From Lacrimispora sphenoides JCM 1415 (GTDB lineage Bacteria > Bacillota > Clostridia > Lachnospirales > Lachnospiraceae): a stretch of 64,000 nt of DNA. Numbering within the stretch: the stretch's first letter is position 1; each line of letters starts with the position of its first letter. The notes beneath the pieces were generated by a model. The model saw nothing but the letters and a program-made list of their open reading frames with translations. It did not search any database and had not been told where the DNA came from. Positions 45,170 through 55,382 of this stretch are shown here, piece by piece. A program made the translations under genes and the position numbers. Location of the stretch: positions 3,794,501-3,858,500 of the forward strand of contig NZ_LT630003.1 of the NCBI RefSeq assembly GCF_900105615.1, written 5' to 3'.

Positions 45170-45886
45170 ATGTCCATGTATCACAATAAAAAAATTTTAC
45201 TGGTTGATGACGAAGCAGGTCTCTTAGATATGCTGAAAATCACACTGAAAAAAGAGCGTTTTACCGATATAACTTGTGCTTACACTGCAAAAGAGGCCTT
45301 AAATTTAGTTAAAAATACAAATTTTGATTTATTGGTTTTAGATGTAATGCTGCCTGACCTTTCAGGGTTTGAGCTTTGTTCACAAATTCGCCAGTTTTCT
45401 TTTGCCCCTATTATTTTCCTCACTGCCTGTGCAGGAGATTTAGACAAAGTAACAGGCCTTGCTTTGGGCGGAGATGATTATATAACAAAGCCCTTTAATC
45501 CATTGGAGGTGACCGCAAGGATTAAGGCAATTTTGCGTCGACAAACACAATATGCTGAAAGCGCTGCTAAGATCAACCACTTTGACTATGGTTTATTTCA
45601 GGTTAATTTGGACAACGCAACATTAATGTTAGAAGGGAACTTGGTAGAATGTACAGCAAAAGAATTTGAATTGCTTTGCTTTTTCTGCAAACACCCAAAT
45701 TATGTTTTCACATCGGCGCAGATTTATGAAGCAGTATGGGAAGCCCTTGGGTATGGAGAGGAAAAGACAGTGACAATGCATATTTCTAAGCTACGAAAAA
45801 AACTGGGCGATGATGCAAAAAACCCTTCCATTATTTTGAATTTAAGAGGACTTGGATATAAATTTGTTCCTCCTAAAAAGGTATAA
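45170..45886 (+). CDS. OmpR/PhoB-family response regulator
   Basis: This 238-residue protein has a receiver domain (KILLVDDEAG, phospho-acceptor Asp in LLVLDVMLPDLSG, Lys in DDYITKPFN) and a C-terminal winged helix (about 135-235; KTVTMHISKLRKKLGDD recognition helix). Two ATGs (45170 and 45176) share one AGAGG; spacing is 4 or 10 bases, so the start is uncertain by two codons. It is followed by its kinase after 3 bases. Confidence 0.92.
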   Translation: MSMYHNKKILLVDDEAGLLDMLKITLKKERFTDITCAYTAKEALNLVKNTNFDLLVLDVMLPDLSGFELCSQIRQFSFAPIIFLTACAGDLDKVTGLALGGDDYITKPFNPLEVTARIKAILRRQTQYAESAAKINHFDYGLFQVNLDNATLMLEGNLVECTAKEFELLCFFCKHPNYVFTSAQIYEAVWEALGYGEEKTVTMHISKLRKKLGDDAKNPSIILNLRGLGYKFVPPKKV

Positions 45887-45889
45887 TAA

Positions 45890-46951
45890 ATGAAAATAAA
45901 AATCCGCTTTCTTTCTTTTTTCACCATAGGTTTACTTGGTTTTATCATCTATATGGGTGCTGTCATGGTCATAATATTTGAGACTATACTACCAATGAAT
46001 GGCGTTAATGCTGAAAACAATCTTATAGTTTTCCTTCTTGTATTGTTATTATCAATTGTAAGCGGCGGAACATTATTTAGCTTTTACTTTATAAATCCTT
46101 TATTATCCATGCTTCACATGATTGCTCAGTTATCCAATGACATGTACGATATAACGGTATTAAGCGACAAGCTTTATACAAAACATGGGCGGCTTAAGGC
46201 GCGGTATTTTCTGTATACGGAGCTAATCAGTGATATTACAAATTTATCTGCCCTTCTTGAGAAAGCCAAAAAGGATCAAGTATATTTAGAACAGGCAAAA
46301 AAAGAATGGATTCGGGGAATATCTCATGATTTAAAAACTCCTTTATCCTACATTCTTGGATACTCTACTTTACTAGCAAAGGAAGATTATGATTGGAAAG
46401 AGGAGGAAAAGAAAAAGTTTCTGGAAGAAATATACTCAAAAGGCAAGTATATGGAGCAATTAATGAGCAACTTACAGGTATTTACTGATATTAAGCATAG
46501 TGAAGACCCCATTATGCCAATATCACCAGAAACATTTCCTCTTGTCCCATTCCTGCAAAAAATGATGATTGATATCGCAAACCAACCAAATACAAAAAAC
46601 TATGATTTCTGCTTTGATTTTGAAGATGATAAAACAGAAATTTTTGCAGATAAACAACTTTTATACCGGGCTTGCCAAAACTTGCTTACGAATGCAGTGA
46701 AGCACAATCCTCCATGCACAATCTGTGTGTCTTTAAAATCGGATGATCAATTTATAATGATTACAATTTCTGATAGCGGGGAAGGGATTGGCCAGAAGAA
46801 TGCTGACGCTCTTACAAAAACAGATATTGCAATAAATAACGGACATGGGCTAGCTGTTGTGAGAAATATTATATTATCACATAAGGGGTTCATCACTGTT
46901 GATACAGCAAAAAACAACGTAACGAGAATTACCATATCATTCCCAAAATAA
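45890..46951 (+). CDS. Sensor histidine kinase
   Basis: This 353-residue protein has two transmembrane helices (about 7-29 and 45-67), a HAMP-like linker, phospho-acceptor His in WIRGISHDLKTPLSYILGYS near residue 145, the N box LLTNAVKHNP and the G box SDSGEGIG. The short extracytoplasmic loop suggests sensing within the membrane, as in BceS/VanS-like kinases that respond to envelope stress (inference). The signal and targets are unknown; the convergent serine hydrolase is a neighbour rather than an operon partner. Confidence 0.9.
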   Translation: MKIKIRFLSFFTIGLLGFIIYMGAVMVIIFETILPMNGVNAENNLIVFLLVLLLSIVSGGTLFSFYFINPLLSMLHMIAQLSNDMYDITVLSDKLYTKHGRLKARYFLYTELISDITNLSALLEKAKKDQVYLEQAKKEWIRGISHDLKTPLSYILGYSTLLAKEDYDWKEEEKKKFLEEIYSKGKYMEQLMSNLQVFTDIKHSEDPIMPISPETFPLVPFLQKMMIDIANQPNTKNYDFCFDFEDDKTEIFADKQLLYRACQNLLTNAVKHNPPCTICVSLKSDDQFIMITISDSGEGIGQKNADALTKTDIAINNGHGLAVVRNIILSHKGFITVDTAKNNVTRITISFPK

Positions 46952-47006
46952 TACATACCATACTCCTTAAGGATTTACTATATCCTTAGCAAGTATGGTA
47001 TGTATT
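46950..47006. terminator. Bidirectional terminator
   Basis: aatacataccatact and agtatggtatgtatt pair perfectly over 15 bases, with an additional inner ccttaagga-type hairpin. It is shared by the convergent kinase and serine hydrolase genes. Confidence 0.88.
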
Positions 47007-47010
47007 TTTA

Positions 47011-49062
47011 TTACTTTAATGTTATATTAAAAATATCATTTGGTTTTCCGGAAAAAACAACCATTCCATTTTCGGGAAGTTTCCAAGTGTTAACACCACT
47101 TATTGTTGATAGGTTCACGCATTCATCCTTTTCGTTGTATATTGCAAAAACAGTGTCTTTCGGACCTGTTACTTCCATATTTTTATGTTTGCTCTTCTCA
47201 TCTATTTTAAACCACTTTGAGTGACCATTTGCTTCAATAGATACTGTTTGTGATTTTGTACCTTCAAGTGGTTTTACAAAGTCTTCATTGATATAAGTCA
47301 TATCTATTGTTTTAAGATATTCAATACCATTTTCTTGATAAAAACATAAATCTGTTAAGTCCCTTCCATTCATTACCGGTATTTCGACAACGCTAATTGC
47401 ATTGTTTTTATCAATAACTTTGCAACCTTGTACATATCCATTTTTTGCATCGAAAACAATTTTGTTAATCATGGATATAGGCGTTAAATACATATCAGAA
47501 TTAGGTTTTTCTAATAGCGCAAAATATTTTTTACCATCTCTTAGCTCCCATGCCTTTAATACATCCTGCTCAAGGGTATTCTGAGGCAATTTCACACTTT
47601 GGAAATCTGTACTAATTACTTGTCCCAGGCCGGGAAAATCCATGCATTCTTTCACTTGCAAATAAGTCTCTTTGTTTTTCGCCTCTCTAAAAGTTGCTGT
47701 TGCTGTCCCACTTTCATTTTTAAATTCCATGTTACCTACATAAATGAACTTCTGAGCAGGTACCATTCCATCGAAACCTTCTGGTATCGTGAAACCATTA
47801 TTTTCAAATTCTATTTCATATGTTCTTCCAGCAATCGTACCGACACCGTAAATCCCTGAGTATTTCAATAATTCCTTAGGTATTTCAACAGGAACTGGCG
47901 TTGTAAATGTTAGATTTGGCTTAATTTCTTCAATTACACCTTTATCCTTTAACACTTTCAATAGAATGTTGGAGGCTAAAATCTGATTGTAAAGGGAAGA
48001 GCCTCCTGAAGAAACAACAGCCATTGCAATGTTATGTTCTGGTAAAGCGACTAAGCTGGAATGATAAGAACCGTCACCGCCTTTTGCTACAGCTTTTATG
48101 TTATAATCGCTAAAAGGCCATAAATTAGTTGAATCCCATCCAAGTCCATATCCAGTAATGTTTTGATCATCAGATACCCAAATGCCTTTTTTATATTCTT
48201 CGCTTTGCATAATTGCAGCTGATTCCTTTGATAATATCGATTCTTTCTTACCCATTAAGACTTCTGAAAATCTGCATATTTCTTCCGCTGTTGAATATAA
48301 TCCGCCGGTCCCCAGTAAATTTATGTTCATGGTTGGGAGTTCCTTTTCGAACATTGGATTATATAACTTTACAAGCTTTTCTCTATCGAATTCATCGAGA
48401 GGTGTTTTCGTGTTTTCCAAATTCAATGGCTGACTAATATATTGATCTAAAAACTCGGAGTAACTTATTTTGCTAACACGTTCTACCAAGATTTCAAGCA
48501 ACTGAAAACCATCATTACAATATACTGAAAATTCCCCGGGGGTAGAGTGTAGCTTTTCATCTTGGAGAGTTAATAACAAATTATCTTGAACTGATGTATC
48601 TTTTACATTAAATGATGTTGCATTGTGATAATGAGATCCATAAAGTCCCGATGAATGATTTAGTAACATTCTTGGTGTTATTTTTTTATATCTTTCGTCT
48701 GACATTTTAAATTCTGGTATATATTCCGTAAGTGGATTATCAAGGTCAATTTTACCCCAATCCACAAGCATCATTGTTGCTGCTGAAACATACATCTTAC
48801 TTAAAGAAGCAATGCCGTACATCGTTTGATTTGTAATAGGAGTATTATTATCCTTTGAATACACCCCGTTATTTCCTGACAAAAAAATCTTACCGTTGTC
48901 AATTAGCGCATACTGAATACTTGTAGCCCCATAATCAGAAACCATAACAGAAGCTATCTTATCTGCCTCTTCTTTGAAACTATTTGGAGACGTCTCTGCA
49001 CAACCAATAACAAATACTGCTACCATTGCAACTGCCAATATCATTGAAACTATTCTTTTCAT
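47011..49062 (-). CDS. Lipoprotein serine hydrolase (class C beta-lactamase/DD-peptidase fold)
   Basis: This 683-residue protein has a lipoprotein signal (MKRIVSMILAVAMVAVFVIG then C). The serine-hydrolase domain spans about 35-390: SxxK in MYGIASLSKMYVSA, YxN-like SVYCNDGFQLLEI and KGG in VAKGGDGSYHSSLVALPEHN. A C-terminal beta-rich region of about 280 residues follows. It would act on peptidoglycan peptides, D-amino-acid amides or esters outside the cell; beta-lactam resistance cannot be claimed. Terminator and promoter signals indicate it is transcribed alone. Confidence 0.87.
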   Translation of the reverse strand: MKRIVSMILAVAMVAVFVIGCAETSPNSFKEEADKIASVMVSDYGATSIQYALIDNGKIFLSGNNGVYSKDNNTPITNQTMYGIASLSKMYVSAATMMLVDWGKIDLDNPLTEYIPEFKMSDERYKKITPRMLLNHSSGLYGSHYHNATSFNVKDTSVQDNLLLTLQDEKLHSTPGEFSVYCNDGFQLLEILVERVSKISYSEFLDQYISQPLNLENTKTPLDEFDREKLVKLYNPMFEKELPTMNINLLGTGGLYSTAEEICRFSEVLMGKKESILSKESAAIMQSEEYKKGIWVSDDQNITGYGLGWDSTNLWPFSDYNIKAVAKGGDGSYHSSLVALPEHNIAMAVVSSGGSSLYNQILASNILLKVLKDKGVIEEIKPNLTFTTPVPVEIPKELLKYSGIYGVGTIAGRTYEIEFENNGFTIPEGFDGMVPAQKFIYVGNMEFKNESGTATATFREAKNKETYLQVKECMDFPGLGQVISTDFQSVKLPQNTLEQDVLKAWELRDGKKYFALLEKPNSDMYLTPISMINKIVFDAKNGYVQGCKVIDKNNAISVVEIPVMNGRDLTDLCFYQENGIEYLKTIDMTYINEDFVKPLEGTKSQTVSIEANGHSKWFKIDEKSKHKNMEVTGPKDTVFAIYNEKDECVNLSTISGVNTWKLPENGMVVFSGKPNDIFNITLK

Positions 49063-49140
49063 TTCTTCACTCCTCTTCTTATTTTGATTATGTTTATCAT
49101 AAAGAGTGAAAATAAAAATAACGTAACGCGAAAGTAAAAT

Positions 49141-49560
49141 TCAAGAAAAATCATCTGAGTCAAGCACTTTAATTCCTCTATCAATTAAAGCCTTTGCAAA
49201 GAGTCCATTTCCTTGAACCAAAATTCCATTAAAACACCCATTATATATTTTGTTAACTCCACATGTAGGGCTTCTTGATTGCAGAATCGCTAAATCAATA
49301 TTTTCACTTTTAATCATCTCAAGTGCTAATTCGACGGCTCTTGTATATTCATTATGGACATTTTTACCATTAATCTCAGTAACACATCCATTTACTATCT
49401 CAGCAGTAGCTCTTGGGATATTCATTCCTGCCAAGATCTCAGGACAAATTTCAATTATTTCTTTATTCTTTAAAAACTCCATAACTTTTGGGTTTAAATT
49501 GTTCCCACCATTATATTTGTAGTTGCGTCCTAAAATGCAAGCACTAACCAATACTTTCAT
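49141..49560 (-). CDS. DUF523 family protein (TudS-type thiouracil desulfidase)
   Basis: This 139-residue protein has the three conserved cysteines of DUF523/TudS, in VSACILGRNYKYNG, EICPEILAGM and SRSPTCGVNKIYNG. In characterised TudS they bind a [4Fe-4S] cluster used to remove sulfur from 2-thiouracil. Length matches the stand-alone form. The surrounding genes give no further clue. Confidence 0.85.
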   Translation of the reverse strand: MKVLVSACILGRNYKYNGGNNLNPKVMEFLKNKEIIEICPEILAGMNIPRATAEIVNGCVTEINGKNVHNEYTRAVELALEMIKSENIDLAILQSRSPTCGVNKIYNGCFNGILVQGNGLFAKALIDRGIKVLDSDDFS

Positions 49561-49636
49561 CTAATCCCTTCTCTCTTGTGACAAATTTGAAACTTTAGAC
49601 ATACAAGCTATTATTTGGCTCTACTGTATATAAAAA

Positions 49637-49660
49637 AGGCATTCCTAGACAGAAATGCCT
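49637..49660 (-). terminator. Terminator after the acetylhydrolase gene
   Basis: aggcatt and aatgcct form a stem with a 10-base loop, followed on the minus strand by TTTTTTATA. A run of A lies on the other side. Confidence 0.75.
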
Positions 49661-49676
49661 GTACAAAAAACACTAT

Positions 49677-50885
49677 TTACCTCAGTTCCATTGTTACCTC
49701 TGGATATTTGTCTCTCATATTATCAATTAAAGGCTCTTCTATTCCTTTAAGATACTTATTAAAAAATGATAGTATATATTCGTTCATGATATCTTCTTGT
49801 TTATCACCATCGATTTTACCTAAAATATCAGATCCTATTCGTTTTACTCCAGGAAGTAAGAAAGTCATATCAGTGAAATCATTATGCTCAGCATTATTCA
49901 CTGACACAATTAACATCTTCTGCTTTGGATGATACCCCTCTATTAAAGATTTTTTACTTTCTGAAGATGTCATAAGCATGAAAGGCTGTGATAGATTATG
50001 ATAGATAAGAAATGGTGAGCCATCCATATTTATTCCTGCCTTGAAACGGTTATCCGCTGCACAGACTTGACCAGCTGTTGCTCCTCCAAAAGAATGTCCA
50101 AAAACGCCCATATTGCTTACATCCAATTTATCTTTAAAACGGCTCATGATTTCACCTGTATTAAGTTTCTCTATTTGATTTGCAACAAAAATGGTATCAT
50201 CACGCCAAACATTTAGACTTTCAAAAACTGCTCCCTTTTCGTCAAGCGTTTGTTTGTAATACTCATAATTAGAAGCTCCTTCAAGATAAGAGTATTTATC
50301 CCAATCAGCATCTAACTTATTCGTTTGTTCTTCACTGAATGGAATGCTTACCCCATCAGGAAATCTACTATCTGCCGCTTCATAGGTATGAGCAATACTG
50401 AAGACTATGTAGCCATTGCTTGCTAATGCTTCCATTTGCACAGTATTTTGCTCTATAAGCCCCGTATATCCATGAGAAAAAATGATTACCGGATATTTGG
50501 GTTCCTGGTTAGAAATGGGAACCTCCTTATAGCTGTTAGTCTTTACGGAGGCAAGGTGTCTAAGCAAATATGGGATACCTAAAACTCTTTCAAAATTTTT
50601 ACAACTCTCTTTTTCCATATAATGTTCTGGTTGTTTATCTCTACAAAACTTTTCCTCTGTAGGGTACCATACTTGTACGGAAAGCATTCTCTGTATATTC
50701 GAGCTCGCATAAATTTCTTTTCGAGAATAATCAGTGAAGCTAAATAATTGAGTACCTACTTGATATTTTCCCTTTGGACTAGGTAAATCTACCACTGGCA
50801 AAAACAAATGAATAGCTATTACTAACAGCAGTATAACCCCAATTATACTAATCACAATTTTTTTAATTGTTTTAATAAAATTCAT
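49677..50885 (-). CDS. Membrane-anchored alpha/beta hydrolase (PAF-acetylhydrolase-like)
   Basis: This protein of 402 residues starts at MNFIKTIKK (ATG 50885, with GAGAGGAG just upstream); the 55 in-frame codons above it overlap the adjacent gene and look non-coding. There is an N-terminal transmembrane anchor (IVISIIGVILLLVIAIHLFL). The nucleophile elbow is GVFGHSFGGATAG, the catalytic His is in NNAEHNDFTD, and PVIIFSHGYTGLIEQ forms the oxyanion region. This matches platelet-activating-factor acetylhydrolase isoform II-like enzymes, which hydrolyse short acyl esters. Confidence 0.85.
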   Translation of the reverse strand: MNFIKTIKKIVISIIGVILLLVIAIHLFLPVVDLPSPKGKYQVGTQLFSFTDYSRKEIYASSNIQRMLSVQVWYPTEEKFCRDKQPEHYMEKESCKNFERVLGIPYLLRHLASVKTNSYKEVPISNQEPKYPVIIFSHGYTGLIEQNTVQMEALASNGYIVFSIAHTYEAADSRFPDGVSIPFSEEQTNKLDADWDKYSYLEGASNYEYYKQTLDEKGAVFESLNVWRDDTIFVANQIEKLNTGEIMSRFKDKLDVSNMGVFGHSFGGATAGQVCAADNRFKAGINMDGSPFLIYHNLSQPFMLMTSSESKKSLIEGYHPKQKMLIVSVNNAEHNDFTDMTFLLPGVKRIGSDILGKIDGDKQEDIMNEYILSFFNKYLKGIEEPLIDNMRDKYPEVTMELR

Positions 50886-50920
50886 CTCCTCTCTTCTTTT
50901 GCATGGGATAGTTTTGATAT

Positions 50921-52601
50921 TTAATTCACAGGTGGAGAAGTAACATATTTCGTTGAAAAAAATGCTGCAACAATGGAAATCGGCAGTATGCTCAAGGCCG
51001 TAACCACAGGAGTTATGGGCAACAAAAATGACACATATATTAACCAGCATACTGGTACATACAAAAGTAATATTCCAACACCGAGCACAGTAGCCGCTAT
51101 TAAACGGCCAATATTGTACCGCTCTAAAATTGCTACAAGCAGGAGTCCCAACGTTGGTAATGTGAATAGATAACTAATCGAAATAAAGAAAACAGTGGTT
51201 CCGATAATCAGCAGCATTAGAAGCGGCAGTAAACCTGCAAGTGCTTCGGTTAGTGATTGTTTACGCATCCGGAAGAAAGATATGCCCAGAGTACCAAAGG
51301 TAAGCACCAGGGTTTGGCAAAGGAAAAGCGTTTCAGTATTGCTTGATTCTCCTAAATGCATTATCTGCGTTGCCAATGATGCAATACACCAACTCAGTAA
51401 TGTCATAACAGCTATTGTTCCGATCAGCTGGCCAGTGCTAATGACTATTCCCCTGAATCGGACCCTGCCACGCCTGCTCTGTAAAATGAGCCATAGCATA
51501 GCAGCCAAAACAACAAATCCTGATAGGATATATGCCACAGCATTACTCATTAACACTAAATGGCCAGGCATAAATGGAAAATAAACACCATCTTGTTTTG
51601 AACTGTTGTCCTGAAATTGCTCTTTAGCACTATAATCAGCTATTTCCCGAACAGTTCTCAGATAATTATAGGCTGTTCCAGGGTTGAAGTTCTCATAATT
51701 GTCTGACATTGCACCATAATTCTCAACGCCTTCTGCCACTGTGAAATTAAGTCCAGAATACCCAGCATTTAAAAAATTTGTCATATCAGTAATATTCGGC
51801 ATTTTACGATACAGAGAAGTTGTAAACGAAAAAGCCAAAGGACGGGAATTTGCCAGTTTAAAATATCGCATGAGCTCATAATTATAAGCAGAAGACTCAA
51901 ACATAAGCACTCCTCCACGATTACCCCGACCATCTACGTTAATAACAAGATCAATAGACTCTTTCATTTCTGGATGAGATTCAACAAAGGCTTTAGAACC
52001 AAATGCCCCTAATTCTTCGCCATCAATAGATATCATTTTTCAGATTATTATTTTTTGATTGTTCACGCATAGCCTCAAGCAAAGCGCATACAGAAATCAT
52101 ATCATCTCCTGCACCAGGTGTACCCTTTTCAGTATCGTAGTGAGCCATCATCAATATGCCTCTGTCAGTATTTGGCGCATCCAATTTAACTAAAATATTT
52201 TTTAATATCAATTCATCGTTTTCATTAAAATGAGCTTCATTCCGAATATAGTCTTTTATTTCATTTTCTTCGCCCGGCTCATCACTCAACCCTGATGCGA
52301 TATCATCAATTGTGTAAACCTCAGTTTCAACAATTGGCTCCAATCCCATTTCACAGATTTGCGCCAAAATATGTATGCGCACTGATTCAAGTTCTTTTGA
52401 ACCGGCTGGATGCGGCACTACTGTCATTTCTTTTAAATTGTCAAGCATCTGTTTATAAGCTGTATAATCAGTATCTGATTCAGATGGTAGAACTGGTGGC
52501 TTCATTTGCTGGAGTCCTACCAGAATACCAACCGTAAAAACAATAATCATCAGAAAAACTGGGATCTTTTTATTTTTTAATGATTTCCAAACTGTGTACA
52601 T
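50921..52601 (-). pseudogene. M28-family metallopeptidase with multi-pass C-terminus, broken by a small deletion
   Basis: Two overlapping frames make one protein. The first (52601 to 52023) has an N-terminal anchor and an M28 core with MMAHYDTEKGTPGAGDD. The second (52036 to 50921) continues with DGEELGAFGSKAFVESHPEM, the next conserved M28 metal/catalytic block, then NVDGRGNRGG and about seven transmembrane segments. At the join the coding sequence goes from KNDIY straight to DGEELG, losing about four residues and the frame. The intact family is an aminopeptidase-like membrane hydrolase. A start at 52036 without an anchor would be non-functional. Confidence 0.85.
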
Positions 52602-52742
52602 TTCAACTTCCTCTAATCTTCTGCATACAATGTAATGTTACTTAAAATGATTCATTACATGGCATTGCACTTAAACAAACAAGCGCGTTTTAAGACGCTC
52701 TGCAAAATCATAAAACTCTTAATAATCCAGATGATAATATTT

Positions 52743-52997
52743 TTATTTCTGGTTTACTATACATATTTCAAAATTCAATGAATTATCATTTGATATAACT
52801 AGCTCTTTACTTAACCTAATAAACTCTATGATAATTTGCCCAAAATTAATTCCTACACTTGAATAGTCCTTTCCTTCAGAAAATGGCCATGCATATGGAA
52901 GTTCAAAAGCTTCTGAAAACTCTTTAGCCCATTTCTCAGGATCGTCAGTTTCAATCATTATATGATCTAAATTAAAGGTGTTAATGTCAAGGTGCAA
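52743..52997 (-). pseudogene. Truncated VOC/glyoxalase-family gene
   Basis: The readable part FNLDHIMIETDDPEKWAKEF to GINFGQIIIEFIRL is the first half of a vicinal-oxygen-chelate domain protein. There is no ATG before it (the frame opens with TTG and no ribosome binding site), and after about 62 residues the sequence drifts and stops at 84. It is probably a remnant. Confidence 0.65.
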
Positions 52998-53082
52998 TTC
53001 TAATGGAGATGTCAGTAATATATTCCGCTATATCTTCTCTTAATTAATTATTTAAATTATGTTCTACGAACACAAGCGTACA

Positions 53083-53664
53083 TTAAAATTTCTCTGCCAG
53101 AGCTTTAGCCTGTTCGATGCCGTCTGTTTTATGAATATCATTTACATCCCATACGTTCGGAATTAGCACTTCGCCAACAGACTTTCCTTTCAGCATTGCA
53201 ACAGTGCGTTTATAAGAAAAACAAATGCCGTCCATCACGGATACATCATTTTCTTCACAACAGGATATCAAGCCGTACACCTTACCTCCAATATCCTTAC
53301 CTGCGAACCCATGCTTCTCTCCTATAATCTCTTTGTCTACTTTCATAAACGCATAGAATTTATCCATGATAGCCTTGATCTGGGCACTGAACGTGTACCA
53401 ATATAACGGAGAAGTGAATACAATGGCATCCGCCGCCTCAATTTCCGGAGCTATTGTGTTAAAATCATCATCGAAACTACATGCCTTGCCTGTTTTAAAG
53501 CATGTATCACATGCACGGCACCCACCTACATTCATAAACGCCGCGTCAAATCGTTTTACTATATGACCCTTAGCTTCTGCGGCCTTGACAAAAGCGTCAG
53601 TCATGGCAAAGCTGTTTCCCTTTTTTCGCGGGCTACCGGTGATAACAAGAATTTTTTTCCCCAT
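53083..53664 (-). CDS. Flavodoxin-family NAD(P)H-dependent oxidoreductase
   Basis: This 193-residue protein begins MGKKILVITGSPRKKGNSFA (FMN phosphate loop), has a Cys motif VGGCRACDTCFKTGKAC near residue 46, and AIVFTSPLYWYTFSAQIKAI near 85. The ATG at 53664 has AAAGGAG upstream; a GTG just before it is also in frame. It probably reduces flavins, quinones or nitroaromatics and is adjacent to a nitroreductase. Confidence 0.88.
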   Translation of the reverse strand: MGKKILVITGSPRKKGNSFAMTDAFVKAAEAKGHIVKRFDAAFMNVGGCRACDTCFKTGKACSFDDDFNTIAPEIEAADAIVFTSPLYWYTFSAQIKAIMDKFYAFMKVDKEIIGEKHGFAGKDIGGKVYGLISCCEENDVSVMDGICFSYKRTVAMLKGKSVGEVLIPNVWDVNDIHKTDGIEQAKALAEKF

Positions 53665-53743
53665 CACTTATTCTCCTTTAAAGTTAATTTTTGTTTAATG
53701 GATTTTTTCCATCTGACAGTCCGGTTCAAATCTAAAACTATCA

Positions 53744-54262
53744 CTAATCTACACAAGAAAACACTGTTACACCTATATCGAAACGTTTATTATGGTTTGG
53801 ATGAGGAACGCTCGTTTCGTCAGGATAGCCAATTGGTAAAAGTGCAACTGGAATAATGTTTTCAGGCAACTCAAAGACTTCCTCTATCTTCTGAGGATCA
53901 AAATGTCCTACCCAGGTGCTACCTAATCCTAAATTGGTGACTTCAAGCATCATATGAGTAGCTACAATGCTTACGTCAACTTCTCCCATATCTTTACCGT
54001 CATATGATCTCTTCCAACTGACGGTTTTATCATAGCAAATCAACAGAGCTAAGGGTGCATGGAAGTGGTATGTAGTACAGGCTTTTAGTTTACTCAAAGC
54101 CTCCTCAGTATCCAGCACAAAAATACGCTGCGGCTGATAATTTACAGCCGTCGGAGCAACTCTACCTACTTCCAAAATCAAATCCAATTTTTCCTTTTCT
54201 ACTTTTTTGTCACAAAACTTACGAACAGAATATCTGTCCTTTGCCAATTTTAAAAACTCCAT
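53744..54262 (-). CDS. Nitroreductase-family protein
   Basis: This 172-residue FMN enzyme has an N-terminal DRYSVRKFCDKKVEKEKLD (FMN-binding Arg/Ser), APTAVNYQPQRIFVLD near residue 36 and GLGSTWVGHFDPQKI near 117. It reduces nitro compounds, quinones or flavins with NAD(P)H. Together with the following flavodoxin-like gene it forms a detoxification pair. Confidence 0.9.
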   Translation of the reverse strand: MEFLKLAKDRYSVRKFCDKKVEKEKLDLILEVGRVAPTAVNYQPQRIFVLDTEEALSKLKACTTYHFHAPLALLICYDKTVSWKRSYDGKDMGEVDVSIVATHMMLEVTNLGLGSTWVGHFDPQKIEEVFELPENIIPVALLPIGYPDETSVPHPNHNKRFDIGVTVFSCVD

Positions 54263-54305
54263 AGTTCTACCTCCCCATTCATTTCATTTTCTATCGTAAA
54301 GATTA

Positions 54306-55247
54306 CTAGAACTTAACAAACATTATTCCAATAATAGTCAATACCAGAGCGGCAATTCTTCTACTATCAATTTTCCTTTTTTGTAAATTAAACATTCCAA
54401 ACTGATCGATTGTCAATGCCATAATCATTTGTCCTAGTATAAAAATCATAGTAGTTAAAACCGATCCAAGGACTGGTAATATGATTATGTTACCTGTTAG
54501 AATAAATATTCCAAATATACCTCCTATATAGACCCAAATAGGAATACGATTTTTTTGAGTGTCATACAATGGAAACTCTATTCGCCGTTGAGTGATCAAT
54601 AACAAAATAAGTAAGATAATGGCGCCAACGAAAAAAGAAATAAAAGTAGCTCCTAAAATTGAACCTGTTGCAACACGAAGCTTTCCATTAATTGCGGTTT
54701 GTAATGGTGGTAAAAAACCAGCTAAAACTCCTAAGACTAACCAGGTGATTTTACTGTTCTTTTTCTCCTCTTCTGTGATCGTAATTAAATTTCCTTTCTT
54801 TTTAGGCTGAACCAATGAAATAGCTAAAATCATAATAATAGTACCGATTGTTCTAGTAATACTAATAGGATTCGCCGGTACACCAAACCAGCCAAAGTGA
54901 TCAATTAGTATTCCTACAACCATTTGCCCAGTTACAGTTATTATAGTTGTAACTGAAGCCCCAAGTTTTGAAAATAGAATGATATTAGCCACATTAAATC
55001 CAACGCCAGTTATTGCTCCACCAATAAAAACATACAATGGATATGAAAAATCAATACCAACACTGATTCCTGCAGGATCTACTATTAAATTTATAATGAA
55101 TAGTATAATCGTGCCTAAAGAAAATGCGATAAACGAGGCTGTTAAAGGTGTTTTTGAATAAGAGCTTAAACGAGAACTTATAGACGCCTGAATAGGGAAA
55201 AACATTCCGATAATTATCCCGATAATTAAGTAAAGCATGATTTGCAT
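54306..55247 (-). CDS. DMT-superfamily transporter (DUF606/YdcZ-type)
   Basis: This 313-residue protein has ten hydrophobic segments in two five-helix halves with internal similarity. The first half has GMFFPIQASISSRLSSYS and GASVTTIITVTGQMVVGILIDHFG; the second has GFLPPLQTAINGKLRVATG and GSVLTTMIFILGQMIMALTIDQFG. The DHFG/DQFG repeat is characteristic of tandem DUF606 proteins. The substrate is unknown; efflux of small metabolites is likely. Confidence 0.88.
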   Translation of the reverse strand: MQIMLYLIIGIIIGMFFPIQASISSRLSSYSKTPLTASFIAFSLGTIILFIINLIVDPAGISVGIDFSYPLYVFIGGAITGVGFNVANIILFSKLGASVTTIITVTGQMVVGILIDHFGWFGVPANPISITRTIGTIIMILAISLVQPKKKGNLITITEEEKKNSKITWLVLGVLAGFLPPLQTAINGKLRVATGSILGATFISFFVGAIILLILLLITQRRIEFPLYDTQKNRIPIWVYIGGIFGIFILTGNIIILPVLGSVLTTMIFILGQMIMALTIDQFGMFNLQKRKIDSRRIAALVLTIIGIMFVKF

Positions 55248-55382
55248 AAGTTTTCCTCCCTTTTTTAGTTATATAGGGGTAGTTGAATATACTTTCCCAC
55301 TAATACTGTAAGTAGATTAAATCTTTAATTAGAGTTATAAAAGACTTCTAATATCCGTAATTAGCAAAAAAATAAGAGTGGA

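Noticed and set aside
47011..49062. Beta-lactam resistance gene
   Set aside because: The SxxK, YxN and KGG motifs show only the serine beta-lactamase/DD-peptidase fold; the long C-terminal region and lipoprotein signal fit a general esterase or peptidase, and resistance cannot be inferred.
50886..51050. N-terminal extension of the acetylhydrolase
   Set aside because: It overlaps the 3' end of the M28 gene, has no ribosome binding site, and precedes the real anchor sequence and Met at 50885.
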